NCBI GenBank assembly: GCA_019637675.1
Contig: JAHBVE010000003.1
Location: forward strand, 537,568-601,567
Reading direction: 5' to 3'
DNA from: Anaerolineales bacterium
GTDB lineage: Bacteria > Chloroflexota > Anaerolineae > Anaerolineales > UBA11579
DNA: 64,000 bases
Part shown: positions 9,284 to 18,684 of the stretch, piece by piece
Numbering within the stretch: the first letter of the stretch is position 1
How the letters are laid out: every line of letters begins with the position of its first letter
Position numbers and translations under genes: made by a program
Notes under the pieces: generated by a model
What the model saw: only the letters and a program-made list of their open reading frames with translations
What the model was told of the DNA's origin: nothing
Database searches by the model: none

Positions 9284-9315
9284 ATTATACGCACTGCGGC
9301 GGCTGTGGTTATACT
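9284..9315. promoter_or_regulatory. Divergent back-to-back leaderless promoters (GT2 / dtd)
   Basis: Only 44 bp separate the GTG of the GT2 gene and the ATG of dtd. The minus-strand -10 is TATAAT at 9289-9284 and the plus-strand -10 is TATACT at 9310-9315; each ends 6 nt before its start codon. No good -35 is visible for either, and each -35 position would fall on the other's -10. Confidence 0.7.
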
Positions 9316-9321
9316 GCCCGC

Positions 9322-9759
9322 ATGCGAGCTTTGGTGCAACGAGTGCGGGCCGGCGCGGTGCGCGTGGGCGGCGAGGAACTGGCGCGGATCGAGCGCGGGC
9401 TGGTGATCCTGCTTGGCGTTGGCCAGCAGGATGGCGAGGCCCAGGCGCAGTGTCTGGCTGAGAAGATTGCCAACTTGCGCATCTTCGAGGACGGCGAAGG
9501 CAAAATGAACCTCTCGTTGCTGGACGTAGGCGGGGCGGCGATCGTGGTCTCGCAGTTCACGCTGTATGCGGATACGGAGCGCGGGCGGCGGCCATCGTTC
9601 GTGAGCGCCGCCCCGCCGCAGCAGGCCGAGCCGCTGGTGGAGCGCTTTGCGGCCCTGCTGGCATCACAGGGCGTGACGGTGCAGACCGGCCGCTTCGGGG
9701 CGGAGATGCAGGTGGAGATCCACAATGATGGGCCGGTGACGATCTGGTTGGAGCGGTAA
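9322..9759 (+). CDS. dtd: D-aminoacyl-tRNA deacylase
   Basis: Removes D-amino acids (and glycine from tRNA-Ala) mischarged on tRNA. 145 aa, the usual length. [11 protein letters not shown] is the family's N-terminus and fixes the start at 9322; the motif [17 protein letters not shown] and the C-terminal [11 protein letters not shown] (the Gly-Pro motif that gates chirality is cross-subunit) are present. A TATACT hexamer ends 6 nt before the ATG. The gene end is duplicated in the downstream intergenic region. Confidence 0.95.
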   Translation: MRALVQRVRAGAVRVGGEELARIERGLVILLGVGQQDGEAQAQCLAEKIANLRIFEDGEGKMNLSLLDVGGAAIVVSQFTLYADTERGRRPSFVSAAPPQQAEPLVERFAALLASQGVTVQTGRFGAEMQVEIHNDGPVTIWLER

Positions 9760-10189
9760 AGGCTGAACCACAAAGACACAAAGAACACGAAGACAAACAC
9801 CATACACAAAGAAAAATAGACACTGAACGGCCGAACAAGCTAAAGGCTGAACCACAAAGACACAAAGAACACGAAGACAACACCATATACACAAAGGAAA
9901 AATAGACCTGAATTGCCACAGGCCGAATGTTGTCTCAATTGTTTGATATAGAAAAAATAAACTTTGTGCCCTTTGTGACTTTGTGGTGAATAGCTACTTC
10001 CACAACCCAATATCAAGCTGAACGATCTGGCTAGAGCGATAAAACGCCGAACCACAAAGACACAAAGAACACGAAGATAAATTTATACACAAAAGAAAGT
10101 AGACCTGAATGGCCCACAGGTCGAATGTTGTCTCAATTGTTTGATATAGAAAAAATAAACTTTGTGCCCTTTGTGACTTGTGGTGAAAG
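9760..10189. repeat. Tandemly duplicated intergenic element with inverted-repeat ends
   Basis: This 430-bp gap between convergent dtd and the next gene holds an element starting ACCACAAAGACACAAAGAAC and ending in its imperfect inverse (right end CTTTGTGACTTTGTGGT). Full copies are at 9851-9987 and 10051-10184, and an 84-bp partial copy starts at 9767. Between the full copies (about 9994-10045) lie remnants of the pyrD-like gene end and of the dtd gene end fused tail to tail, showing duplication of the whole intergenic segment. No protein gene is supported here; short frames on both strands follow the repeat. Confidence 0.85.
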
Positions 10190-10930
10190 CTACTTCCATA
10201 ACCCAATATCAAACTGAACCGCCAGCGCCCCGGCCACGAGTGCGGCGGCGGCCTGCGCCTCGCTCTCGATGCCGCCGGCGGCGATGAGCGGAACGCCGGC
10301 GCGGGCAAAGGCCTGCGTGACCGCCAGCATTAGTGGATAGATGGCCGCGCCATACAGCCGCCCGTTGAGCAGGCGGCCCTCGGCGCCGGGCAGGCTGCCA
10401 CGCGGTGGCCCCAGGCTGATGGCGCTGGCGCCGGCTGCCAGGCAGGGCGCGGCCAGCTCTTCGGCGCGGGGCAGGCTGAGCTGGGCGATGACCGGCAGCT
10501 TGCCGGCCGCCGCCGCGCACAGCTCGGCGGTGAGCTGGGGCGAAGCATCCGCGGGGATGCTGAGTTCAATCCCCACAAGATTGTCGAGCGCTTCGATGTT
10601 GGGCATGACCTTGCGCAGCGCGGTGGGCTCGTCCACCAATAGATTGAGGATGATGGGCAGCGCGGCGTGAGCCCAGGCCATGCCGTACTCCTGGATGCTG
10701 CGGCGCAGCCCGGGATTGGGCAGCCCGGTATGCAGCAGCACGCCGCCCGGGAACGGCAGCATGCGCTCGCCCTGGCTGGGGCGGCGGGCTTGCAGGCTGA
10801 TGGGGTTGGTGATGAACGCGCCAGGCGCCAGGCCGCCGGGCAAGCTGGCGTCTTTGGGTACGAAGCCCAGGCTGCCGGCCGCGTTGAGGTACGGCGTGCG
10901 CAGATCCAGCGGGGGTGCGTCAGGGATCAT
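10190..10930 (-). CDS. Dihydroorotate dehydrogenase-like FMN-binding TIM barrel protein
   Basis: 246 aa from the ATG at 10930, which stands 6 nt after a TATAAT. The overall pattern is that of class 1 dihydroorotate dehydrogenases: N-terminal PYLNAAGSLGF (compare NAAG/NPAG in PyrD), a central barrel, and C-terminal phosphate-binding strands IAAGGIESEAQAAAALVAGALAVQ. The family's Asn-x-Ser-x-Pro-Asn segment is replaced by IELSIPADASP and the Lys of KLSP by Gln (AQLSLP), and the protein is 50-60 residues shorter than PyrD. FMN binding is plausible; dihydroorotate oxidation is doubtful. No pyrimidine genes are nearby. Confidence 0.6.
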   Translation of the reverse strand: MIPDAPPLDLRTPYLNAAGSLGFVPKDASLPGGLAPGAFITNPISLQARRPSQGERMLPFPGGVLLHTGLPNPGLRRSIQEYGMAWAHAALPIILNLLVDEPTALRKVMPNIEALDNLVGIELSIPADASPQLTAELCAAAAGKLPVIAQLSLPRAEELAAPCLAAGASAISLGPPRGSLPGAEGRLLNGRLYGAAIYPLMLAVTQAFARAGVPLIAAGGIESEAQAAAALVAGALAVQFDIGLWK

Positions 10931-10936
10931 GCTGGC

Positions 10937-10988
10937 ATTATACGGGCGTGTGCTGCTGCGCCGTTTCGACGCGGCGCGTAGATATAAT
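10937..10988. promoter_or_regulatory. Divergent leaderless promoters (pyrD-like / DsbA-like)
   Basis: TATAAT on the minus strand at 10942-10937 lies 6 nt before the ATG at 10930; TATAAT on the plus strand at 10983-10988 lies 7 nt before the ATG at 10996. The predicted +1 of each coincides with its start codon. Confidence 0.7.
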
Positions 10989-10995
10989 GCCCCGC

Positions 10996-11778
10996 ATGGC
11001 AACGACAAAACGACCCCGCAAGGCTGCAAAGAAAACAATATCCCCCACCAAGCGCGCTGGTTCAGGCCAGGACATCTTGCGCTTCGAGATCAAGCGCAGC
11101 CATTTTTGGGCGCTGGTGGCTCCGCTGGCCTTTGTGCTTGGCCTGGCGGCAGGATTCTTGTTGTGGGGTCGCACGCCAGCCGCGGTAAATACTGGGCTCG
11201 GCCAAAGCCAAACGCAAACCGGCACGCAGCTGTCAGATATCCAACGCTACGACATCCCCATCGACGCGGATGACCCGGTCTTCGGCCCGGCGGATGCGCC
11301 GGTGACGATCGTGGAGTTTGCCGACTTCCAGTGCCCATACTGCGTGCGCCATTTTGAGCAGACCCATCCGCTGATCGTGGAGCAATACGGCGACCAGGTG
11401 CGCTTTGTGTTCAAGAACTACCCGCTGCGCTCGATCCATCCGGATGCGGACGCGGCCGCCCAGGCAGCCGAGTGCGCCCAGGAGCAGGGTAAGTTCTGGG
11501 AGTATCACGACTTGCTGTTCGGCGGCACGCTAGGCCTGGGCCGCGAGGCGTACGCCGGCTATGCCGACCAGTTGGGCCTGGACGCGGACGCGCTGTTGAC
11601 CTGCCTGGACGAAGGCCGCTATGCCGAATCGGTGCAGCGTGACTATGAGCTGGCGCAGCAGCTGGGTGTTTCGTCCACGCCGACGTTCTTTATCAACGGG
11701 ATCGCAATGGTGGGGGCGTACCCGATCAGTGCGTTCCAGACTGTGATCGATTTTGAATTGGGGAACAGCGGGCAGTAG
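10996..11778 (+). CDS. Membrane-anchored DsbA/thioredoxin-fold oxidoreductase
   Basis: 260 aa. A Lys/Arg-rich cytoplasmic N-terminus, one transmembrane helix (about residues 35-58, ALVAPLAFVLGLAAGFLLWG), a linker, and a DSBA-like domain that begins DDPVFGPADAPVTIVEFADF. The active site is CPYC with the helical insertion following, and the cis-Pro loop is VSSTPTFFING. It probably makes or shuffles disulfides in exported proteins, using the partner quinone reductase encoded elsewhere. The in-frame ATG at 10987 overlaps the -10 hexamer, so 10996 is preferred. No vkor or dsbB gene is adjacent. Confidence 0.86.
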   Translation: MATTKRPRKAAKKTISPTKRAGSGQDILRFEIKRSHFWALVAPLAFVLGLAAGFLLWGRTPAAVNTGLGQSQTQTGTQLSDIQRYDIPIDADDPVFGPADAPVTIVEFADFQCPYCVRHFEQTHPLIVEQYGDQVRFVFKNYPLRSIHPDADAAAQAAECAQEQGKFWEYHDLLFGGTLGLGREAYAGYADQLGLDADALLTCLDEGRYAESVQRDYELAQQLGVSSTPTFFINGIAMVGAYPISAFQTVIDFELGNSGQ

Positions 11779-12284
11779 ATTATTTCCGTGTCATTCTGAC
11801 CAGGTTTGAGAAACTACACCCGGATCGCCGATGCCAGACGAGGGAAGAATCCTTGCTGGCATGTCTTCTATGCAGTGACTGTTTGTGACTCACGCGCTGC
11901 GTGGATGGGCAAAAAACCAGATTGCTTCGTCAGCGCTGCTATGCAGCGCAATCCTCGCAATGACGAATGAGGGATTCGTCAGCGCTGCGTAGCAGCGCAA
12001 TCCTTGCAATGACAAGGGTGCTAGAGGGCGCAGCATGCTGCGCCCCTACATAATCCCGTGTCATTCTGACCGGGTTTGAGAATCCACACCGGATCGCCGA
12101 AGCCAGACCAGGGAAGAATCTTTGCTGGCGTGTCTTCTATGCAGTGATTATTTGTGAATCACGCGTTGCGTGGATGGGCAAAAAACCAGATTGCTTCGTC
12201 AGCGCTGCTATGCAGCGCAATCCTCGCAATGACAAGGTGTTAGAGGACGCAACAGCACTCCCCCTGATTACAGATCACTGCTCA
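11779..12284. repeat. Repeat-rich intergenic region: two near-identical 178-bp units
   Basis: Unit 1 (11786-11964) and unit 2 (12056-12233) both run from CCGTGTCATTCTGACC to CAATCCTCGCAATGAC. Each consists of a 'GTGTCATTCTGA...GGGAAGAATC...TCTTCTATGCAGTG' part and a 'CCAGATTGCTTCGTCAGCGCTGC...CTCGCAATGAC' part. Between them is another short copy (11973-12013) and a palindrome GGGCGCAGCATGCTGCGCCC (12026-12045). A 103-codon frame at 12144-12455 follows the repeat and is not considered a gene. Confidence 0.85.
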
Positions 12285-13193
12285 CTACTTCACTGGTTGT
12301 TTGAAATTCCAGATGCCGCGGGTTTGGCCCCAGCGGAGGCCGCAGCTGCATTGCAGCACCGCAGCGTTAGGCTCCCCGGCCAGGGGTGCGCCGCATTCTG
12401 GGCACTTGAAGAACGCGCCGGGGGCAGCCGCGGCCGCATCCGCGCTCAAGCGTGAGCGCACAAAGATGCTGGGGGTGAACTTCCAGAACGCGCCCAGAGG
12501 CTGGAACAAACCGTCCAGCCAGACCAGCAGGCAGGTAGGCACATTGCGTTTGAGCCAGCCAAGGCGGAAGTGCGAGACGGCCAACTGGCGTTCGATCTTG
12601 AAGCCCAGCTCCCGCAGCCAGCGGTTGATGGCCGCCGGGTGAAAGTCAAAGTTGAGTTCGATATATTCCACCGGTTCGTGGTTGAAGGGGCTCCACTTTT
12701 GGCGGCCCAGCAGCCAGCGCAGGATGGATTTCAAGTTGCGCTTGTTGGCGTATTCGAGGATGAAGGTGGCCTTGGGCTGCAAGGTCTGGCGGATCTGGGC
12801 CAGCGCGGCCGGCGCATCCGCCATGTGGTGCAGGACGCGGATCATGGTTGCGCCGTCGAACAGACCATCCACAAAGGGCAGCTTGTACACATCCGCAGCG
12901 ACATATACGTAACGGTCACTTTCGCCGAGATATTGCTGGGCTTGTTCGAGCTGGGTGGTGGAGTAATCCATTACTACGATGCGCTCGTAGCCGGCGTAGC
13001 GCGGCGTGTTGCGGCCGGCGCCGGCGCCCACTTCGAGCAGCAGCTTGCCGTGCTTGGGCAGCAGGCGGCGCAGGGCGATCTCTTCGGCGCCATCTTCATA
13101 GGCGCGGCCGCCCTGCTCCCAGAAGCGGGTTTGGTAGTCTGACCCCTCGTAATCGCAGATCGGCGGGTGCTGAGGATCAGTTGCCATTGACAT
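12285..13193 (-). CDS. SAM-dependent methyltransferase with C-terminal zinc-ribbon-like domain
   Basis: 302 aa from ATG 13193 (13187 is an alternative); either overlaps the end of ugd, so translation is coupled. The N-terminal 190 residues are a class I methyltransferase: motif [13 protein letters not shown], the acidic VMDYS, and motif [13 protein letters not shown]-terminal segment has CPECG...CSCG, a four-Cys knuckle of the Trm112/zinc-ribbon type usually found at the N-terminus of small-molecule methyltransferases. Context with ugd suggests polysaccharide or lipid methylation, but the substrate is unknown. Confidence 0.75.
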   Translation of the reverse strand: MSMATDPQHPPICDYEGSDYQTRFWEQGGRAYEDGAEEIALRRLLPKHGKLLLEVGAGAGRNTPRYAGYERIVVMDYSTTQLEQAQQYLGESDRYVYVAADVYKLPFVDGLFDGATMIRVLHHMADAPAALAQIRQTLQPKATFILEYANKRNLKSILRWLLGRQKWSPFNHEPVEYIELNFDFHPAAINRWLRELGFKIERQLAVSHFRLGWLKRNVPTCLLVWLDGLFQPLGAFWKFTPSIFVRSRLSADAAAAAPGAFFKCPECGAPLAGEPNAAVLQCSCGLRWGQTRGIWNFKQPVK

Positions 13194-14520
13194 GGGCTCT
13201 GATCTTGGTCTTGGCGCCTTCTGCGTTGCCACGGCCCACACCGTAATAGGAGAAGCCCAGGTTGCGCATAATGTCTGGCTGGTAGATGTTGCGGCCATCC
13301 AGCAAGACCGGCTGCTTCATGCTGTCACGCACGCGGGCCAGGTCCAGATTCTTGAATTCGTTCCATTCGGTGGCCACCAACACGGCGTCCACACCTTCGG
13401 CCAGGGCGTAGGCATCTTTGGCCATCTGCACACCGGGCATCACGCCGCGGGCCACATCCATGGCTACCGGGTCGTAGCCGCGCACCGTGGCGCCGGCCGC
13501 TTGCAGCGTGGCGGCGATATCGATGGACGGCGCATCGCGCATATCGTCTGTGTTGGCTTTGAAGGCCAGGCCCAGCAGGCCGATGGTCTTGCCCTGCAGG
13601 CCGCCCAGCATCTCATCCAGCTTTTGGACGATGGCGTTGCGGCGGGCGGAGTTGACTTCCATCACGGAGTTGAGGATACGCGTGTCCACGCCCATCTCAT
13701 CACCCATGAAGGCGAGGGCTTTCACGTCTTTGGGGAAGCACGAGCCGCCGTAGCCGAGGCCGGCTTCGAGGAACTGCTTGCCGATGCGGGCATCGAAGCC
13801 CATCCCGGCGGCGACCTCTTTGACATCGGCGCCGAGGCGCTCGCAGATGTCGGCGATCTCGTTAATGAAAGAGATCTTGGTGGCCAGGAAGGCGTTGGAG
13901 GCGTACTTGATCATCTCAGCCGTGCGCAGGTCCGTGATCACGATGGGTGCGCGCAGGGTCAGGTGCAATTGGGCCACTTTGTCGGCGGCCTCGCGGCTGG
14001 TGGAACCCAGCACCGTGCGGTGCGGGTTCATAAAGTCGGCGATGGCAACGCCCTCGCGCAGGAATTCGGGGCAGGAGACCACCCAGAACTCGATCGGGGT
14101 GGGCTGGGCCTCGCGTACGATCTCGGCCACCCAGTCGCCCGTGCCCACCGGCACGGTCGACTTGTTGATCACGACCAGCGGCGCCGTCATGTTCTGGGCG
14201 ATGCTGCGGGCGGCGGCGGCCACGTACTTGAGGTCAGCCTCGCCGTCCGAGCCGGAGGGCGTACCCACGCAAATGAACACGAATTCGCTGTCTTGCAGGG
14301 CGTCTTTGTAGGAAGTGGTGAAGCTGAGGCGGCCGGCGGCCACGTTGCGCTTGACCAATTCCTCCAGCCCGGGCTCGTAGATGGGCATTTCGCCGCGCTT
14401 GAGGCCGGCGACGCGGTTCTCATCCACATCCAGGGCGATGACCTGGTTGCCCAGATCGCTAAAGCAGGCTGCGGTCACCAGACCCACATAGCCTACGCCG
14501 ATAACAGTGATCTTTCGCAT
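13177..14520 (-). CDS. ugd: UDP-glucose 6-dehydrogenase
   Basis: Oxidises UDP-glucose to UDP-glucuronate with two NAD+, supplying precursors for surface polysaccharides. 447 aa from ATG 14520 ([15 protein letters not shown]), preceded by a GGAGG-like SD 10 nt upstream. Rossmann motif GVGYVGLV at 8-15, STVPVGTG at 121-128, Lys205 in the linker helix, catalytic Cys261 in [10 protein letters not shown], and the C-terminal UDP-binding domain with [14 protein letters not shown]. The full length and all key residues support an active enzyme. It is followed by a coupled methyltransferase and diverges from an M23 lipoprotein gene. Confidence 0.96.
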   Translation of the reverse strand: MRKITVIGVGYVGLVTAACFSDLGNQVIALDVDENRVAGLKRGEMPIYEPGLEELVKRNVAAGRLSFTTSYKDALQDSEFVFICVGTPSGSDGEADLKYVAAAARSIAQNMTAPLVVINKSTVPVGTGDWVAEIVREAQPTPIEFWVVSCPEFLREGVAIADFMNPHRTVLGSTSREAADKVAQLHLTLRAPIVITDLRTAEMIKYASNAFLATKISFINEIADICERLGADVKEVAAGMGFDARIGKQFLEAGLGYGGSCFPKDVKALAFMGDEMGVDTRILNSVMEVNSARRNAIVQKLDEMLGGLQGKTIGLLGLAFKANTDDMRDAPSIDIAATLQAAGATVRGYDPVAMDVARGVMPGVQMAKDAYALAEGVDAVLVATEWNEFKNLDLARVRDSMKQPVLLDGRNIYQPDIMRNLGFSYYGVGRGNAEGAKTKIRAHVNGN

Positions 14521-14587
14521 TCGGGGTGTGCCTCCAAAGTACGGGTGAATAATAACACCCGCCTGACTTCGCCGTTTGCCGCCGCAG

Positions 14588-15403
14588 ATGGGCATGCAGA
14601 AAGGGTACGATCTTCGCCAAGTGAGGCGGCAATACTACCTGATAGCAGGGTCGATTGCTGTACTCCTCCTGGGGGCATGCGGGGGGCGTAGTCCTGAACC
14701 CGCGCCTACGCTTGAGGCGACCGCGCCCCCGGCAACCGCCGCGCCGACGCCGACCAGCGAACCGCAGCCCACGCCCACCGAAACCGCCATAACCCAGAGC
14801 CCGATCTGCTCGCCGCTGGCCGGGCACGAGATCGCCACGCTGCTGAGCTTGTACCTCACCCAGCCGTTCATCCCGCCCCAGGGCGCGAATAAGGAGACCG
14901 GCCACCACGGGCTCGACTTTGCCTATTACAGCGGCGGCCCCACCGGTGGGCACATCAACGGCACACCGATCCAATCCATGCTGGATGGGGTCGTGGCCGG
15001 CATGGGCTACAACGCCGTGTATGGGTATTACCTGATCATTGAAACGCCGTTCGTGCTGTTGCCGGCGGAGCTGGCCGAGCATTATGAAGCCGGCGCGGAC
15101 GAGTCGTTGTATATGCTGTATGGCCACATGCAGGCGGCGGCGCCCTTCGCCATCGGCGATGTGCTGGCTTGCGGCCAGGTGGTTGGCCAGGTGGGGGATT
15201 CAGGCAGCCAGCAATTCACCTCAGACCCGCATTTGCATATCGAGACGCGCGTGGGCGCGGCAGGCGTGCGCCTGGCCGAGATGGCCTATTACACGGCCGA
15301 CGTGACCGAAGCGCAGACGGCTGAATACTTGCGTTGGCGCACCAGCGATGAGTTCAGGCTGATGGATCCCACAATTCTGTTGGTCTACACACTGAGGGAG
15401 TAG
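14588..15403 (+). CDS. M23-family peptidase-like lipoprotein
   Basis: 271 aa from ATG 14588 (14594 also possible). The N-terminal hydrophobic helix ends in LLGAC, a lipobox, followed by a Thr/Pro-rich linker. The C-terminal domain has the LytM/M23 hallmarks HHGLDFAY (HxxxD), LYGHMQ and HLHIETR (HxH), so the zinc ligands are all present. Such lipoproteins cleave peptidoglycan cross-bridges or activate other hydrolases. No terminator is visible after it; a tandem repeat array begins immediately. Confidence 0.85.
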   Translation: MGMQKGYDLRQVRRQYYLIAGSIAVLLLGACGGRSPEPAPTLEATAPPATAAPTPTSEPQPTPTETAITQSPICSPLAGHEIATLLSLYLTQPFIPPQGANKETGHHGLDFAYYSGGPTGGHINGTPIQSMLDGVVAGMGYNAVYGYYLIIETPFVLLPAELAEHYEAGADESLYMLYGHMQAAAPFAIGDVLACGQVVGQVGDSGSQQFTSDPHLHIETRVGAAGVRLAEMAYYTADVTEAQTAEYLRWRTSDEFRLMDPTILLVYTLRE

Positions 15404-15777
15404 CCCGCCTCTTTGCAGATTGACGCGGGAGAGTTGCGAAGCAAACTCCAAACGCTCGGCTGCTTGCATATCCACGCGGGAGAGTTTGTGAAGCAAACTC
15501 CAAAATGCTCGGCTGCTTGCATATCCGCGCGGGAGAGTTTGCAAAGAAAGCTACAAAAACGCTCGGCTGCTTGCATATCCGTGCGGGAGAGTTTGCGAAG
15601 AAAGCTACACAAACGCTCGGCTGCTTGCATATCCGTGCGGGAGAGTTTGCAAAGAAAGCTACAAAACGCTCGGCTGCTTGCATATCCGCGCGGGAGAGTT
15701 TACGAAGCAAACTCCAAACGCTCGGCTGCTTTTGCCGAGCGTAGTAAACTGGCCTTATCCCACGGTAAGGACCTGGC
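15404..15777 (+). repeat. Tandem array of 53-54 bp units with hairpins
   Basis: The core CTCGGCTGCTTGCATATCC recurs at 15455, 15508, 15562, 15616 and 15669 (period 53, 54, 54, 53), with a degenerate unit before and a terminal CTCGGCTGCTTTTGCCGAG at 15721. Several units contain GAGTTTGCGAAGCAAACTC or a near copy, a potential 8-bp hairpin with a GAA loop. There are no unique spacers, so this is not a CRISPR array. The non-multiple-of-three period changes argue against coding. The stretch after 15743 holds the hutU leader with AAGGACC near its start. Confidence 0.9.
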
Positions 15778-17433
15778 ATGAGCTCACCCCGAGTACTCCG
15801 CGCCCCGCGCGGCCCCCAGCTGACTTGCAAGAATTGGCAGATCGAAGCGGTCTACCGCATGCTGCACAACAACCTGGACCCCGAGGTGGCCGAGCGCCCC
15901 GAAGACCTGGTGGTTTATGGCGGCCGCGGCCAGGCGGCCCGCAGCTGGGAAGCGTTTGACGCGATCTTGGAGACGCTGCGCACGCTGGAGCCGGATGAGA
16001 CCCTGCTGGTGCAGTCTGGCAAGCCGGTGGCCGTGTTCCGCTCGCACACGGATGCGCCGCGGGTGCTAATCGCCAACTCCAACCTGGTGCCGTACTGGGC
16101 AACCCAACATCATTTTGATGAGTTGGCCGCCAAGGGGCTGATGATGTACGGCCAGATGACAGCCGGCTCGTGGATCTATATTGGCACGCAGGGTATTTTG
16201 CAGGGCACGTATGAGACGCTGGGCGCGCTGGCACGCCAGCGCGGCTGGGGCTCGCTCAAGGGCAAGTTCGTGCTGACCGCCGGCCTGGGCGGCATGGGCG
16301 GCGCCCAGCCGCTGGCCGTCACCATGAACGAAGGCGTTGGCCTGGTGGTGGAGGTGGACCCGGCGCGCGCCAAGCGCCGCCAGGAGATCGGCTATGTGGA
16401 TGATGTGGTCGATACGCTGGAAGAGGCCATGACCCTGGTGGAGGAGCATGTGGCCAAGGGGCAGCCGCGCTCGATCGGGCTGATCGGCAATGCGGCCGAA
16501 GTATTCCCTGAATTGTTGCAGCGCGGCGTGGTGCCGGATGTGGTCACTGACCAGACCCCGGCCCATGACCTGCTGGCCTATATCCCCGCCGGCATGAGCC
16601 TGGCGGAGGCGGATGCGCTGCGCAGCAGCGACCCCGCCGAGTTCGAGCAGCGCTCACAGGCCAGCATGGCCGCCCATGTGGAGGCCATGCTGGCCTTCCA
16701 ACACAAGGGCAGCGAGGTGTTCGACTATGGCAACAACCTGCGCCAGCGGGCGCTGGAATACGGCGTCAAGAACGCCTTCGACTTCCCTGGATTTGTGCCT
16801 GCTTATATTCGCCCGCTGTTCAGCGAGGGCAAAGGCCCGTTCCGCTGGGTGGCGCTGAGCGGCGACCCTGAAGATATTTACAAGACCGACGCAGCCATCA
16901 AGCAGCTCTTCCCCGAAGATGCGCATTTGCACCGCTGGCTGGATATGGCGCGTGAGCGCATTCCCTTCCAGGGCTTGCCGGCGCGCATCTGCTGGCTGGG
17001 CTACGGCGAACGCGCCAAGGCCGGCCTGCGCTTTAATGAGATGGTCGCCAATGGCGAGCTGAGCGCGCCGCTGGCGATCGGGCGGGATCATCTGGATTCT
17101 GGCTCGGTGGCCTCGCCCAACCGCGAGACCGAGGCGATGAAGGACGGCACCGACGCGGTCAGCGATTGGCCGATCCTCAACGCGCTCATCAACGCCGTCA
17201 ACGGCGCCACCTGGGTCTCATTCCATCACGGCGGCGGGGTGGGCATCGGCTACAGCCAGCATGCCGGCCAGGTGATCGTGGCGGACGGCACGCCGGAGGC
17301 GGCCGCCCGCCTGGAACGCGTGCTGACCAGCGACCCCGGCATGGGCGTGGTGCGCCACGCCGATGCCGGCTACGACGAGGCGTTGGCCGCCGCAAAGCGC
17401 CACGGCATCAAGATGCCGATGCTGGGCCGCTAG
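15778..17433 (+). CDS. hutU: Urocanate hydratase
   Basis: Converts urocanate to 4-imidazolone-5-propionate, step two of histidine breakdown, with tightly bound NAD+. 551 aa, normal for HutU. N-terminal [17 protein letters not shown] and [17 protein letters not shown] are diagnostic; [12 protein letters not shown] is the NAD-binding motif; [16 protein letters not shown] and [17 protein letters not shown] are family signatures. The other hut genes (hutH, hutI, hutG or hutF) are not in the window. A MFS gene follows after 9 nt and is probably cotranscribed. Confidence 0.96.
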   Translation: MSSPRVLRAPRGPQLTCKNWQIEAVYRMLHNNLDPEVAERPEDLVVYGGRGQAARSWEAFDAILETLRTLEPDETLLVQSGKPVAVFRSHTDAPRVLIANSNLVPYWATQHHFDELAAKGLMMYGQMTAGSWIYIGTQGILQGTYETLGALARQRGWGSLKGKFVLTAGLGGMGGAQPLAVTMNEGVGLVVEVDPARAKRRQEIGYVDDVVDTLEEAMTLVEEHVAKGQPRSIGLIGNAAEVFPELLQRGVVPDVVTDQTPAHDLLAYIPAGMSLAEADALRSSDPAEFEQRSQASMAAHVEAMLAFQHKGSEVFDYGNNLRQRALEYGVKNAFDFPGFVPAYIRPLFSEGKGPFRWVALSGDPEDIYKTDAAIKQLFPEDAHLHRWLDMARERIPFQGLPARICWLGYGERAKAGLRFNEMVANGELSAPLAIGRDHLDSGSVASPNRETEAMKDGTDAVSDWPILNALINAVNGATWVSFHHGGGVGIGYSQHAGQVIVADGTPEAAARLERVLTSDPGMGVVRHADAGYDEALAAAKRHGIKMPMLGR

Positions 17434-17442
17434 AGCAACAAC

Positions 17443-18615
17443 ATGAACGCGCTGAGAACTTCCCTGCGAGTGCAACTCGTGCTCTTTACATTCATTCGCA
17501 TGCTGATCAGCATCGCGTTCCGCATGGTGTATCCCTTCCTGCCCGTGTTTCGGGATGCGCTCAACGTGCCGCTGGAGACGCTGACCCGCGCCGTGGGCCT
17601 GCGCTCGCTGGTCTCGGCCTTCGTTGCGCCGTTCCTGGCCACCGTGGGCGACAGCCGCGGCCGCCGGGCTGGCTTGATATTGGGCATGAGCGTGTTCGTC
17701 AGCGGTGCGGCGGTGGTGAGCCTGTGGCCCACCTTCGGCGGCTTTGTGACCGCCATGGTGCTGATGCTGATTGGCAAGGCCACTTTTGACCCATCGCTGC
17801 AGGCCTACATCGGCGACCGCGTGCCGTACGCCCAACGCAGCGCGGCCATTACCGTGACCGAGTTCAGCTGGTCCGGCGCGTTCATCCTGGGCGTGCCGGC
17901 CATGGGCTGGGTGATCGGTCGCGCCGGGTGGCTGGCGCCCTTCCAACTGTTGGGCGTGCTGGTGCTGGCCTGCATCGGCGTGGTGCTGTTCACGCTGCCC
18001 AAGCAGAGCGCCCCGCACGCGGCGGCCAGCGGCGCGTTGGGCAATTTCAAGGTGATCGTGCAATCCCCGGCGGCGCGGATGGTGCTGCTGTTCACGCTAT
18101 TCACCTGTTTGGCGAATGAGCTGGTGGCGCTGACCTTTGGCGTGTGGCTGGAGATGAGCTTTGGCCTGCAGCTGGCCGCCCTGGGCGCGGCGGCGGCTGT
18201 GCTGGGTATCGCCGAGCTGAGTGGCGAGGGCCTGGTGGCACTGGTGACCGACCGGCTGGGCAAGCGCCGCGCCATCACGCTGGGCCTGCTGGTGAACTGC
18301 CTGGCCGGGGCGGCCATGCCAATATTTGGAGGCAGCTATGCCGGTGCGCTGGTCACACTGTTTCTCTTCTATGTGAGCTTTGAATTCATTATTGTGAGCA
18401 GTATCCCGCTGATGACCGAGGTTATGCCGGCGGCGCGCGCCACGATGATGTCTGGCTTTGTCACTTTCGCTTCCATCGGCCGGGCGCTGGCCAGCTGGTT
18501 CACGCCGCTGCTGTTCGCCCAGGGCTTTGAGTTCAACACCGGCGCGGCGATCGCCTTCAACCTGCTGGCGTTCGTGTGCCTGCGCGGCCTGCGGGTTGGC
18601 CCCGAACACGGCTAG
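17443..18615 (+). CDS. MFS transporter
   Basis: 390 aa with 12 predicted membrane helices. The loop between helices 2 and 3 has GDSRGRRAGL, the major-facilitator motif A, and a second copy VTDRLGKRRAI lies between helices 8 and 9. It follows hutU by 9 nt, so it could carry histidine, urocanate or a product, but nothing in the sequence fixes the substrate; drug efflux is an alternative. Confidence 0.8.
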   Translation: MNALRTSLRVQLVLFTFIRMLISIAFRMVYPFLPVFRDALNVPLETLTRAVGLRSLVSAFVAPFLATVGDSRGRRAGLILGMSVFVSGAAVVSLWPTFGGFVTAMVLMLIGKATFDPSLQAYIGDRVPYAQRSAAITVTEFSWSGAFILGVPAMGWVIGRAGWLAPFQLLGVLVLACIGVVLFTLPKQSAPHAAASGALGNFKVIVQSPAARMVLLFTLFTCLANELVALTFGVWLEMSFGLQLAALGAAAAVLGIAELSGEGLVALVTDRLGKRRAITLGLLVNCLAGAAMPIFGGSYAGALVTLFLFYVSFEFIIVSSIPLMTEVMPAARATMMSGFVTFASIGRALASWFTPLLFAQGFEFNTGAAIAFNLLAFVCLRGLRVGPEHG

Positions 18616-18669
18616 GCAAGACCAATCCTCCCTTAAGCTGGCTGGGCCGCGCCAACAGGGCCGCGCCGA

Positions 18670-18675
18670 TATAAT
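18670..18675 (+). promoter_or_regulatory. -10 element of the L,D-transpeptidase gene
   Basis: TATAAT ends 9 nt before the ATG at 18685, predicting a 0-3 nt leader. No recognisable -35. Confidence 0.6.
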
Positions 18676-18684
18676 TTCCCCAAT

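Noticed and set aside
9557..10055. Cys/Phe-rich short proteins encoded in the repeat region (minus strand)
   Set aside because: Translations of the ACCACAAAG repeat; they change with repeat copy and lack start signals.
12144..12455. 103-codon open frame on the plus strand
   Set aside because: It starts in an interspersed repeat and runs antisense into the methyltransferase C-terminus.
15411..15743. CRISPR array
   Set aside because: The whole 53-54 bp unit is repeated; there are no unique spacers between conserved repeats and no cas genes nearby.
15354..15830. Repeat-protein gene on either strand of the tandem array
   Set aside because: Open frames exist only because the unit is nearly a multiple of three; unit lengths of 53 and 52 shift the frame, and no promoter or SD fits.
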